DNA of 64,000 nt, taken from the NCBI GenBank assembly GCA_023238725.1, contig CM041541.1, positions 10,130,044 to 10,194,043 of the forward strand, read 5' to 3'. The notes below the pieces were generated by a model. That model had not been told where the DNA came from. It saw nothing but the letters and a program-made list of their open reading frames with translations, and ran no database searches. Shown piece after piece: positions 52,430 to 63,756 of the stretch (positions within the stretch are counted from its first letter, which is position 1; the number at the start of each line of letters is the position of its first letter). The stretch is from Scortum barcoo (Eukaryota > Chordata > Actinopteri > Centrarchiformes > Terapontidae). Position numbers and translations under genes: made by a program.

Positions 52430-52850
52430 ACCAAACTGCCTCTCCTCCCCTTCCCTCTCCTCTCTTCTGTGTTCCCTCAACCTCTCAAAATCCTTGCTTC
52501 TTCCCACTCCTCATTTGCGGCTGTCCTCTCTACCCTCCCTGTCTCTCTCAATCTGGCAACATGCGTTGACTCTCCCGACGCTGCTTCCCCTCTCCTCTTC
52601 CTTCACGCTACATACGCTCTCCCTTTGCGCTCTGCTTTCTCTCACTAATGCACACGCTCAGAGGCTCCTCTTCGCAGCGGCTGTGTGCCTGCCTCCCCCC
52701 CCCCAATACACACACACACACGCACACCCTTGCCCACCCCGCCTCCAGGCTTTATCTTTCCTCAAAATATTTCTCTCCTCAGTCTGTCTCTGCCTCTCTC
52801 ATTCTGTCTGTCACCGTGTCTCCTCCTTGACCGCGTCCCTCCTCCTCTGC
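52430..52850. repeat. Pyrimidine-rich low-complexity region
   Basis: The plus strand is strongly C/T-biased (ctctcc, ccctcc, tctctc words, and a C run followed by CA units at about 52,694-52,724). It yields several overlapping Leu/Ser/Pro-rich open frames with no homology. Confidence 0.7.
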
Positions 52851-53623
52851 GCTTTGCGGGACGTTTAACATGTGTTCGGGGGAGACGCTGCCTCTCTCTG
52901 AAGGTGGCTCTTTCCTCAGGGATGGGAGAAGCGAGGTCAGGGTGGGGGTTTTGAATGGAGGAGGAGTTTTTTAGGGGGGTGACAACAGTGTCGAGGGGGG
53001 TTTAACTCCCAACGAGGGGACGTGAACGGGCAAGAGGTAGACGGCTTGTGATGCTACACTAACTGGGCTCTTTCAGTGCAGAGGCAGAGGGAGGAAAGGG
53101 CACAAAAGGACAGATATAAACAACTGACAAACAACACCTTCACAATAAAGGTACCAATAAGCTTAAACTAGATATGATGTGTCATCCAGCCACAAAAGTG
53201 TTCCTGTGTGCTTCGAAAGGCTAAAAGCCTGCCATCATGAAGATTGGCAAGATGTAAAAGCATTAACGGTGCTGCACTCGTCTGTCCACGCAAAAAGTGA
53301 TGTGCAAAGTGAAGTCATTATGTGAAGAAAAGTCCCGCTTCACCAGGCCAACCACTGCGTTAAGTGGCTGTGCATGCTGGATTGTCCATTTTGGAGAGTT
53401 AGTAAAAATGTTCGGACAGGTGTGGGGGCAGGGGGGGGGTTCAGACGCTGCAGGACAATATGACAGAATACCGAGGCGCTCATTTAAAAGCAGATCTTTG
53501 TCACTCCGCTTTGGCCCTCCATCCACACTCAGCCGACATTTTTTGAAAACCACAAAGTGAGCTTTCTTCAAAACAATCTCCAGTAATCTGGACATGGGGG
53601 GGAACAGAGCGTTTGGGAAAACA

Positions 53624-53629
53624 ATGTGG

Positions 53630-53684
<55 letters not shown>

Positions 53685-54160
53685 AGAAAGAAAAGAGAAG
53701 GTGCTGACAAAAGACAGATAGGGACAACCGAGGAAGAGATCGAGATCAAGAGAGTGAAGGACAGAATGTGAAAGCCAAAGAGAGAGAGAGAGAAAAAAGA
53801 AAAAAAAAACACTGAGAGAGAAAGAGAGAGAAGTGCTTGGGTCTGCCCGGGCCGAGTGACGGACCAGGCTCCAGCCCATCTGCTGCAATCACAATCAGTC
53901 TCAGCTGAATGGCTGTGACAAACTGCAGCCTGGAGCCCGCAACCTCAACCAGGCAGGACGCCTGCAAGGGCAGAGGGAGATGAGAAGGGGGGGATGAAGA
54001 GGCAGAAGAGGAGGAGGAAAGGGGGGGGGGCACTCTCTATTGTTTGCTCCCCAATAGGACCAGTGCGAGAGGGGGCGGGCACCGGAGGGGTGAAAGGGGG
54101 AATTAAAAGGGTCCCGGTGACAGGAGTTCAGTTAAAGAGGGGAAAGAAAGGACGGGGCTG
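53624..54160. repeat. Purine-rich region around the GAAA repeat
   Basis: The plus strand is mostly A and G: GAAA units, then agagag runs near 53,778-53,832, and G-rich agg and ggggg runs at 53,960-54,160. A mixed-composition gap lies at about 53,836-53,960. Confidence 0.65.
53631..53685. repeat. GAAA tetranucleotide repeat
   Basis: Almost 14 uninterrupted units. The minus strand translates to repetitive Phe/Leu/Ser frames that are artefacts. Confidence 0.97.
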
Positions 54161-55254
54161 ACTTAGAGCCGGGGCCATCGCTGCCACTTTGCCCCACATT
54201 CACTGTCACTAATGTCCCAAATGAACAATGACACTAACCATGTGAGAAAATTAGTTTGCAGGAGAACGGAAGGAGGGGGAGGCCGGAGAACTTCAAATTG
54301 AGGGAAGGTGGAGACACGGCGAGAGATAAACATGCAGGGATGAGTTGCGTGGTGGATCATTTCACGCTGGGAAATCTGGGAAATCACCCAACAGCAATCA
54401 TAAAAAACTGACACGTCCTGTCACGTTCTCGTTATCAGATGTCTTGTAAAGCCGGCTGCCGCATTGCCATTTGTCATCATAAAACTCCGAAAGATTCATG
54501 ATGCCTGATTATTGCGTATGTGGCCGAAGTGTCACGCAGAGGGGTAATTGTGTTTATCATAAGCGCAGCTGCCTCGCAGGGAAATCTGAATATAGAGCCA
54601 GCGTGATTTGATTCTAAGAGCAGGTGGTCACCAATTAGACACTATTGTCCCATTTGGGTTAAAAAAGACGAATGGACGGCTGAGTCAGTACTAGCACATA
54701 CATATGCGGCGTAATCAAGAAATATTGAGGGCAGTGTTGCATTTTAATTTGATCAAGAGCGGGCGGCAAATCGTTGAGCGATGGCTCTCGTGCCCTGCAG
54801 GGCAACAAATGGCGTTCGGCGGCAGTGGGGTCAGGAAGAGTCATACCCTTGTTTCTAAACACCCCCCCCCATTCTCTACTCTAATCAGGAAGCAGACAAT
54901 GTTTGTTTGTTTAGCTTTTGTTTTCTTCTATTTTAACTACTAATGAGAGTCCTGGGGTGTGTGTGTGTGTTCACAAATGGATGGGTGTATATAGGTTTTA
55001 TACACTCATTTATGACATTGTATGGGTGTGTGTATATATGTATATGTGTGTGATGGTGTGCCTGTATTTGTAATATTCATACGCCTCATGAACGTGTGTG
55101 TGCATTAGTGCATGTGTGTGTGTCGGCCCCGTGCGCTGAGTGATCTGCTGAGCTCATTAAGGCGCTGCTTATTGCTCTGCCAGGGGTGTCAGTGACAGAT
55201 TCCACTGTTTGGAAACACTCGGCCGCCCACACAGCCAGCCTGGCTCCACCACTG

Positions 55255-55255
<1 letters not shown>

Positions 55256-55287
<32 letters not shown>
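55256..55287. repeat. CA dinucleotide repeat
   Basis: Sixteen uninterrupted CA units. Confidence 0.97.
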
Positions 55288-55289
<2 letters not shown>

Positions 55290-55423
55290 CTAGGTTAGCA
55301 TTCCACAGGGAGGAGGGGGGGTTTGCAGGGAGGGAGACAGGACGGTGCTGGGACAGTGGCTGGAGGGACGGCAGGTCGATATGGATTTTGTGCAGGGTGG
55401 TCTGAGGGAGAGGGATGCTCGTG

Positions 55424-55458
55424 GTGTGTGTGTGTGTGTGTTCGTGCACACACACACA
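55424..55458. repeat. Opposed GT and CA repeats with TTCG spacer
   Basis: A GT run is followed by ttcg and then a CA run on the same strand, so the two can pair as a hairpin. Confidence 0.85.
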
Positions 55459-57770
55459 AGGGTAACGCGTGAGAGCAAACACTTTTGAACTGTGATGTGG
55501 AGCTGCCTGGTTTAAAGGGATGCTAGTTGTGGTAGTGTGTGTAGTTAGGTGTTTATATCCTTTAATGAAGTGAAAGTGTCAATAGTACAAATCCTGTATT
55601 CCTTTATGCATTCCTTTATGTAGGTTTTAGCAAGTTTGTGCTGTTTATTTTTTATATAAACTTCCATTCTGTAACAATAAGAGAAAGTTGAAGTCAAAAT
55701 CAAGGTTTCACTCTAGTAGAAGAGAAGTATCGTCAATTAAATGTGCTTAGGTTTGAGGTAAGGTTGTGTTTTGCATTCAGGAATCTGGCAAAGAAAAAGA
55801 CAAGGTTATCTGCAAAAAACCTATAACTTGGTGCTATTTTAACACAGGATGATTCAACAACCTCCACCAAGGCCTGGGATTAGTCAGTCAAATCTGTTCA
55901 GAAGCACGTCTCAGGCAGAATAAAAAGTTTCACTTGCAATGAACGAAAGGAAAGAGAAGATGACTTTTCCTGAATCTCTCCTCGATAGCATTATAAAGTT
56001 CTCTACTGTGGTGTCAGATAAGCTTTCAGACTTTATTTGTCAGTTTAATCTCTTCCAATTTTATCATATTTTATGAGCTTATTTTATCTTTTGAAAGTAA
56101 AACGTTCAACTTCGAAAATAATAAGTTGCACAAAATGTACATACCCATGGAAAGTACTCTTTGTCGAGTAAATGTACTCTGTTACTCTGTGTGTATGAAT
56201 GTACAACATCCTGTCCGTCCACGGCTACAGTCGTCAGCCACGCTTTTCCTACCATGACATTAATCCCCTGCAGCTTGATCACAGATGAGTGACCAGAAGC
56301 GGCCCGAGGGAGGGGGGGTTGGTGGAGGGGCCAGTATGCGTCACTTGAGCTCATTACCCCCGGCCGCTCCGAGTCCACCGCCGTCGTCGTCTAGGTGTGT
56401 GTTCCGAGACAGGCATTAATCACACAGGAGGAGAAGAAGGAGAACTTTTGTTTCCTTCCCATCTCTCCAGCGCCCTAAAGACGATTAGCACGTATGCGGT
56501 GCTTAAGCTTAGACATGCTTCTGAGAACAGCTATTTAATGTCTGATACAAGCGGGGAAAAGTAACGGGTGTAGGATCGTTTTGGACGCACTTCAGAGGTA
56601 CAATGGGCGGCTTCAATCTGTCCAGGAGATATTTAGCTGTCAACATGGCTAGACTGTTTCTGAGGTGGGGAGAGGTGGGCGGGATGGAGGTGGTGGGGGT
56701 GGTGGGGGGTTTGCTGCATCAAGAGGAGCAAAAGGAAATGCCAACTGTACTGTAGACAGGCAGCGTGTTTGTTTACCCAACACAAGCCCTCTCAAGATCT
56801 ACGCCGCTCAGAACGGCAAACGCCCAGACAGATGCAAATCACATGATGGGTCACGCCGAACCACAGAGAGCCCCTCGGGTGACTCTGTGTGTGTTAGCAA
56901 GCGTCTATCTGTGTGTCGTCTAACTTCTGTGTGGAAGGACGAAGCGTGTAACACAATGAACGCGATGATGCACCTCCGTCATGTTTCATTAGGCGGGGGT
57001 GATGGGGGCGGAACGACAGTCAGGATGGTGGTCCAGTGGGACACCGTCAGCGAGGGAGGCTTCGCTCCCCCCGTGCGAGCCAGGAAACGCTTAAAGTCAT
57101 CGAGACTGGAATATGCGGGATCAACACTGATGGAGTTAATCTTTAATTAATCTCCCTTAAATCTCAAAGAATTACTTTGACATTCCTTGTGCGATTATGG
57201 TAAACAAATGGGACTATTATACTGTGGCTAATCAGCGCTATCCTCTCTCTCTCTCTCTCACACCAGCGGTACACTTAGTTGTAGTGTTTTTCAAAGTGAA
57301 CCACGTTTTTACAATCACAAAGCTTACAGTTTCCTGTCTCAAGGAGGGCATCGCTTTATGATTTTTCCAGGAGCAGTTCTATGCTCCTTATATTTTAGTT
57401 AAAGCTCCATGTGGGAGTAGTTTATCTATGTTTAAATGCAATACTTTAAATAAGAGAGTGCCTTAGAACAACCAAGCGGCCCGAAATCAGACCTGGTGGA
57501 ACACAGTCACATTCAAAAAGGCTAATTTAAATTCCCCCTCTTTTGTGGCGTAAAGAAACCAAACAGCTTTACTTAAAGAAACATCAGATTTTATCATCAC
57601 CACGTTGACTGACTCACACGGGGGCGCGTCCTTTCAAGTCCGAGATGTTATGAATTTCCCAAATTTTCACCCCTTCCTGTTTCCCCGGAGAGATGAGAGG
57701 ATGTTTTCCAAAAAGCCCTGAGCTGGAGGTAAATAGCACGGATGCAACCACTGTGACTTCCACCAGTCAA

Positions 57771-57850
57771 AACCACACGGGATCCATCAACAATACCAAA
57801 CCCCGCGCAGGATCTATCAACAAGAAAAACCGCACGGGATCTATCGCCCC
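57771..57850. repeat. Short minisatellite, about 27-30 base period
   Basis: Three imperfect copies share the core cgcacgggatctatcaaca. The gatc words start at 57,781, 57,811 and 57,838. It produces a repeated GSIN-like peptide in one open frame, with no other sign of coding. Confidence 0.8.
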
Positions 57851-60800
57851 CTCTTATCTTAATGTTTTCCAAGGCGCTGTGCTGCACACGTATGAGTCAA
57901 AATAACTGCACGCTTTTGTGAGCACAAAAGGAGCACATTCTCCCAAAGCTGATCTTGATAGAAAAAAAAACTTTTCACTGCACAATGGAGAGGAGCTCAG
58001 CTGAAGTTAATAGACCTGGATATTGAGCGAGCCGTCACTTAATGAAATGTACAACTGACAACGCTGGAGTGACTTCAATCTGATAAAAAAAACTGTAATA
58101 TTCTGAAGAAATGCATAATTAACGTGCTTTTCTTCCAGCACAAGGCTTTCAAATTAGTGCCTGAGAACTCACTTAGACAAACAACGGTGGTAATTAGCTA
58201 TTATGCAAGACCCCACTGAAAAAGACTCAGCTCTTAAATACAGATAATTGCTTCTAGGAATGCAGATAATACCCCCATTCAATCCGAATGCCAAGAATAC
58301 GTGTCACAAGTCCTATAAAACACTGTAATATCCATGTTGTGAAACCGCTACACCCCAGCTGGCACCGACAAAAATTGTTTATTACAACACTATATCTGCA
58401 GGGAAAGGTTAGATCCATAGATTTTTTTTCTGAATAAATGCAGCTGCTTAGCTTTACACTTAACCTTGAATGCACCAGAAAAAAAAAAAACATGAAAGCT
58501 TATGGCGAGTGATATGTGAAGAAGGACGCAGCACAGGGGGGCAGACACAGCATATCACTGCTTAAGTAATCTCACCCGGCTTGCATGGGAATGCAGCGCT
58601 GCAACGACCTTGAGGGAGCGTCGGTAAAAGGCTTCATTAACCCATTCGATTAACCTCTTCCCCACATAAGCCTCATAAAACTGATGCATGTATTTTCACA
58701 GGATTTTTGTGCATGAATCAGGGCCGGAGCGCCTGGCGTTTACGGGGCTCGGGAGGCGAGCGCGTCCCGAGACGGGCAGACTTAGTGAATCACTAGCAAA
58801 CCAGCGAGCATGTGTCACAGGGCGCCGGTGGAGTCACCTCTTTAACTAATTGCTTCGGGGAGTTCATCATCGTGTTCGCAGTTCACTCCTCGCCGAATGA
58901 CAAGTGGTGGAGACAAACACGATGCTACCCGACGCTAACAACCAAGCTGTTTTAGCCTCAGATTGTTCCAGTTGGTTATCCTCCTACAAGCTTTAATCAC
59001 ACATTTCATATTGTGAGAAAAACACAAAGAAAATAATGAGGAAAGATTCTGATCTTTTACCAAATTCCACCAGTGCCTGTGGTTTCATGGATTGATTTAT
59101 TTACCTCCCTGACGGCTCCTTTGAGATGTTTTGGATTCTGGCTGCAAGCTGACCTCTAACGGATGGATTAGGACTCAGTCATTCACTTCAGAGGGCACAC
59201 AAATATACTTCGGGAGTGCATTAGATCTCTTTGGAGCTTAGCATGATCAAATTATTGCATTAGGCCGGTCAACTTATCCAATTAAAGTTGTAAAACGCGC
59301 GGCTCCTGCCCGAGCGAGACAGCGGATCCTTGGGGCGTTGTGTGGTTTGCGGGAGGCTGAGCCCTATCCACCTCCTCATCGACAGAACAGGCCTCGCCAC
59401 ATACTTCAGCCGAGGATTACAGCCTTTCATCTCGCTCAGACCGCCGGCAGCACACAGGCGTCTTTGAGGCCAGATATGCCTTGTAGTAACATCAGCGAGG
59501 TCCAGATTTGTAAAGCTGTTTCCCAGCTTCGTGCTCCTGTGGTCTTTTTCTCTCATGTGCATACACTCACAGGGTTTTTTTTTCTTTCTAGCATAACCTT
59601 GCTGTCCTCATAGGGGCTGCAAGGACATTTTTTCCATTAGTGTCCCCTAATTGATTGAAATTTAGAGAACAATCAAAGCACTTTTTGAAATATTTTTAAA
59701 GTCTTAAACTATCATTTGAATTGACTTAAGTGATTAGCGGCTCTGTGATCTAAACAGCTTAAACAATTAAGAAAATTCAGAATATGATAATCCAAATGAC
59801 ACAAAGGGAGTGACACTGATGAAGGACAGACATTTAAAAGTAATACTGCACTTTAAAAAAACGAAAATTCAGTTAGACTTTCATAGCTGCTTTCATATGC
59901 AGAATCCAAAATCTTAAACCCAGCGTTGTTTGAGCAGACAAGGACAAATGGGCATAAGTGTCGAGCAGTTACAGGACAAAACTGGTCAATTTTCAATTCT
60001 GCCCACAGGCAAATTCACTTAGAGAAAAGAAACTCCTATTACCTATAATCTCTCAGCTCAGCGTGCATCTGATCTGACCTCCACTCTCTATCACCGTCTT
60101 CCAAGCTCCATCGCTCTGCGAACATGACAAATAGCTTATTGATCAGCAGATGTCACCGCTAATGTCCCTTTCGGCCTGGGCTGCAGCTGCAGCCGCCTGC
60201 ACCGCGCAACCTGTCCTAAGCCTTGTGGATCTCCAGCTGAGTCCCCCGCCTCCCCCCTCCACACCTCCCACTCGTCTTGAGCAGGCCCCCCCCACTATCA
60301 ACCCTGCCTGCCGGCCACCCTCCTCACCCCTCCTTGTCCTCAAAAGGTGTGGAAGGGGTCACAGACGAACGCCATCTGCTCTGGCCGGCAGAAAATGGCA
60401 GGTGAGGCGGGCTCCATGTGACCTGATACTGGTCGATGCTCGACACACTAAAAAACAAGGTCAAAAGAAGATTCAGGGGAAAAAAATACAAACACCAGCT
60501 CATCACAGTGACGAATCAACCAAGGGAAAATGAGTGGAAGTGGAGGAAAAAAAAATCTAATCTACATTGTTTTAATCCACAGGGAAGATTACACAGTCAC
60601 GGTGCCTTGACACAGCAGCTTGTCAGAAAGAGGTCACGCAAACTCACTCCCCACTCGTCATGCTTTTTAACACTGCATAACATCCATATGTCTCTCCCAC
60701 ACGTCTGCCACTCAGCACAAGTCTTTAATAAACTCCATTTTGCTCCCCATGCAACTGTGTGTCACCAGTATTTCAACGCCACCGCTAATGAGCCTGTAAA

Positions 60801-62654
60801 CCTTTAAAGAAGCCATTTGATCAGATTTTAATGAGAGCGCGCTGCAAACACACGATGAAGGAGTGGAATCCCCGGGTCAGCGTCCTACTGTACGTCGCGT
60901 CTAGCAATGCCAGATCTGGATTTGCTCCATCTGATGTTGACGCTGCGCCGCAGAGCTTTTGTTTCCGTCTGTCAAGGACGTGCTCACATTGAATGGAGGG
61001 AGCAGGAGAGCCCGGGCCAGCATCCCACTGGGGTTTTGTGCTTCATCGGGCAATGACGCCGTGGCTGAACGCGACACTGAGTGTGTGTGAGTGTCCGGGG
61101 CTTTAGGATGTTACAGATGCAACAGACGCTTTTGACACGCAATCAAAAACAAGCTGAGGACTATCTTCAGTTCATGTTCTTTCCATTATTAAACCACCTG
61201 TGGGCTTGAAAATGTTTGCTTGAGATGACTTCTTTGCAGATAATTACAGCTTTAAATTGTGAAAATATATTCAATTTGCCTAAAAGCTTCTAAAACCACT
61301 TTCGCAGCATCTATTTTGAGCCAAAATTACTTGTCTGTAAATAGGGACGTGCCAGTAAGAATTATTGTGGCCAAAAATGATTGTGGTTTTGTGCTATTAT
61401 CACGACAGTCACCAAACTTACCTGAAATACTACAAAGATGCTTAAAACACACATTTCAGAATAAAGACAAAGGCGTCTGGGTGCCTGGTCTTGCTGTGAG
61501 AAAGCGACAAATGCCTCCGATCCTCGCTCACTTCAGCTGCAGTCCTCAATAAAAAAGTGAACTACAAACTTTTTTAAAGCGACCTTTAGTCCAAGAGGTC
61601 CAAAATACGATCAGCATGTTCATTTGACACAATATTTAAGATACCTATATGCTTACTAACTGAAAAAAAGTGGTCCGGTTTGAGGAGAAGTCATAATTGT
61701 TCAATCTGTGTACTTCCCCGGTGTGAAACTACCCTATAATAAGGTACAATGAGAGACATGAATGCAGCGGGTCACGGGGTCATAAAGAAGGGATGCAGAG
61801 AACTAGAGGAATGTAAGGGCTTCTCTTTCTCCTCTTGACGGATTGATGGGCCCCATATTCTGATGGGTGGAGGGAGACATCCACAGTGTCGTGAGATGCT
61901 GCCTAATAAGGGGAAGGGGGCGTTTTTTTCAACTTGCAGTCTATGTTTTAGCCGAACAAAGGCCTTTGTGAAGTCATTTATCACTGTCGCCACTCTGAAC
62001 AACACCAACAGTGGAAAAGCAACGAGCACAAACGCTGCCTGGTGGTATGTTGTTTTTGAAAAAAACGTTTGCCTCAAAGACACGAGGGATTTTCAAAGCA
62101 CAAGCTACATATGTGGTGGTTCCTTTACGATGGCTATATGACTTGTAGAAGTTCTTGTGGTAGCATTTGTCGCTGTATCCCATGGAAGGAAAAAAGGAAG
62201 CACTGGTGCTAAATGAACACTGGTATTGTCTTCTTATTTAGTACCATGAACCACAAACACTGCACTAACCAGCATATGATGGACTCTTATCTCATCCTCA
62301 GATTAGAAGGATTCAAGTTTGAAGTAAGTTTACACCATACAGCTTGTCCCTGGGTATCCCACTGAAGTAAATCCAGCTTTTATTGTGACAAAGTACAACA
62401 CCCTCATGTTCACAAGGCAGAGGCACGTTGAAAGTTCAAAGGGAGTCAAAAGTTTGTTAAATTCAGTCCTCTTTCTCAATTAGCATCATATTACCTTTAC
62501 AAACTAACCACTGTGCACAAAAAAAGACTTATGGTAAAGTAATACTGAGTGTATAAATGATAATGAAGTCAGTTTACCATGTCCCTTCCGTGCTCCTATT
62601 GTCCAAGCCCTGCTTGTTTGGGGAATAAAAAAAAAAAAAAAAAAATCATCAAGA

Positions 62655-62885
62655 GGCGATATCTACGCATTGCAGTGCTTTGATCTAAAAGTCAACATGT
62701 TCATAATGACAATGTTAACATGCTTTTAAGCAGGTATAATGACATTACATTGGTGAACTAATGTTCACCAATGTAATGTCAGGTAAATATGCAAACATTT
62801 GGTGATTAGCGCTAAACACAAAATGCAGCTGAAGTGAGTGTCTTTAATCCTTCAAATTAAAGTTTTGACCTCATGACGCTGAGAT
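62655..62885 (+). repeat. Dispersed teleost-type interspersed repeat containing a 19-bp hairpin
   Basis: The segment gcagtgctttgatctaaa, then acaatgttaacatgct, agcaggtataatg, gttcaccaatg, gattagcgctaaacacaaa, atgcagctgaagtgag and aaagttttgacctcatga follows, in order, a highly abundant non-autonomous repeat that I recall from many percomorph genomes. Inside it is a perfect inverted repeat: left arm 62,740-62,758, loop taat, right arm 62,763-62,781. There is no coding sequence. A 19-base A run at 62,627-62,645 lies just before it and may or may not be part of the element. Boundaries and family name are uncertain. Confidence 0.6.
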
Positions 62886-63682
62886 ATTTAAAATATCAAC
62901 CACTGTGCTGATATGTAGTTAAGACATCAACTCTAATCACTTGAGAGTACAAGTTCATGGCTTTGAAACCATTTGGCCAAACATGGGTCACTCGGGGTGT
63001 CACCGAAGACGACTCCCGTGTCTTCTAAAGAGGGGTGGGGATGACATAGGCGAGAGGGTCATTCCTTTACACATCACTTCCTTTATTAAGGGGCTGCCCT
63101 GGCCTAGTAAAGGGGATGGTCAGTGGTCATCAATCCACCCCCCCTCAGCCACCCACCCTGAGACCCCTATCCCAATGTGTCCAACCCCCAGCTCCTCTCT
63201 GCTCACTCAGGGGGAAAATTACTTTGAGCCAGGAGAATCCAGCTCCATTGAGATGGAGAGAGGGTTGTACAAAAGGGGGTGAAGTTTAAAAAATTGTCTC
63301 TTTTTTTTTTTTCTCTACGGGGGCAGTGCATCACCGGCAGGGCTTGGACGATAGGAGCACGGAGGGGACAAGGTCATTAGATTGGCATCTCCATAAGCTC
63401 TTCATTCCCATTGTCTGGGCAAATCCACTGCAAAGGACCTCCATGAGAAATGCCCCCAGTCAACCCCACACTGGGACCGGAGTCTCCCTTTGTCTGCCAC
63501 TTTTTTAGTGCGCTCCCAACACAAAAAGCATTTCTCAAGAGCGGCGCACAAAGCTTGTCTCGCGCTCGAAACCAAACAACATTGTTCTGCTGCCTCTGGT
63601 CGGGAATAGATTGCGGGCAGCTGCGCTGCGTCCATCTTAAGGCAATAAAACATCTGCCCGAAAATCTTAAGAAGCCGCTTAC

Positions 63683-63756
63683 CTTCGGACATTTCGCCGC
63701 TCCTCCTCGAGCTGTTTGAGGAGCTCGTCGATGCATTTGTTGGCGTCCATGTATTC
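63683..63756 (-). CDS. nckap5: nckap5 exon A (first coding exon in window)
   Basis: This internal exon encodes EYMDANKCIDELLKQLEEER followed by RNVR, with a last arginine split across the next junction. It is bounded by a pyrimidine-rich acceptor (tctcctctccgcag before GAA) and a consensus donor (AG then gtaagc). It starts in phase 0 and ends two bases into a codon, and exon B supplies the missing G. The peptide resembles the mammalian NCKAP5 stretch EYMDSNKYIEHLLTQLEE (recalled), so I place it near the N-terminus, just after a short leader. The charged heptad-like pattern (I, L, L, L at spaced positions) suggests the start of a coiled coil. No ATG or promoter is assigned here because homologues have residues before EYMD; these must lie in an exon upstream of base 64,000. 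Assignment is strong because phase, splice sites and peptide all agree. Confidence 0.9.

Larger units (their letters stand above)
39972..63682 (-). other. Intron A-B (23.7 kb)
   Basis: The largest intron. No second gene was recognised on either strand. It holds CA/GT repeats (40,421-40,456; 41,996-42,021; 55,256-55,287; 55,424-55,458), a TGTC run (46,571-46,594), a GAAA repeat (53,631-53,685), opposed pyrimidine and purine tracts (about 52,430-52,850 and 53,624-54,160), a minisatellite (57,771-57,850), a hairpin (51,194-51,227), a CpG cluster (about 44,085-44,240) and a fish-type interspersed repeat (about 62,655-62,885). Its 3' end on the transcript carries a very C-rich pyrimidine tract before exon B. 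Confidence 0.75.
1..63756 (-). other. nckap5: nckap5 gene, N-terminal part of the locus
   Basis: The nine exons join to a continuous 284-codon frame. Only two junctions (A/B and C/D) split a codon, each giving arginine. All eight introns within the window are GT-AG, with lengths of about 23.7, 10.4, 13.8, 3.8, 3.3, 1.9, 0.23 and 5.8 kb. NCKAP5 was named for binding the SH3 domains of NCK adaptors and, with NCKAP5L/Cep169, is regarded as a microtubule-associated protein; these functions are family knowledge, not visible here. The proline-rich regions expected to bind SH3 domains lie mostly downstream of this window. Neither the start codon, the stop codon, a promoter nor a poly(A) site is present. 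The alternative, nckap5l, is disfavoured by exons A-D and by the SILFQQR and DLLLQ residues. Confidence 0.92.

Noticed and set aside
53263..53888. Overlapping minus-strand open frames rich in Phe, Leu and Ser
   Set aside because: They are translations of the GAAA and GA repeats in several frames.
56665..57150. 161-codon plus-strand open frame with a glycine run
   Set aside because: The glycine run comes from a GGT/GGG simple stretch; the rest shows no family resemblance and it lies within an intron of nckap5.
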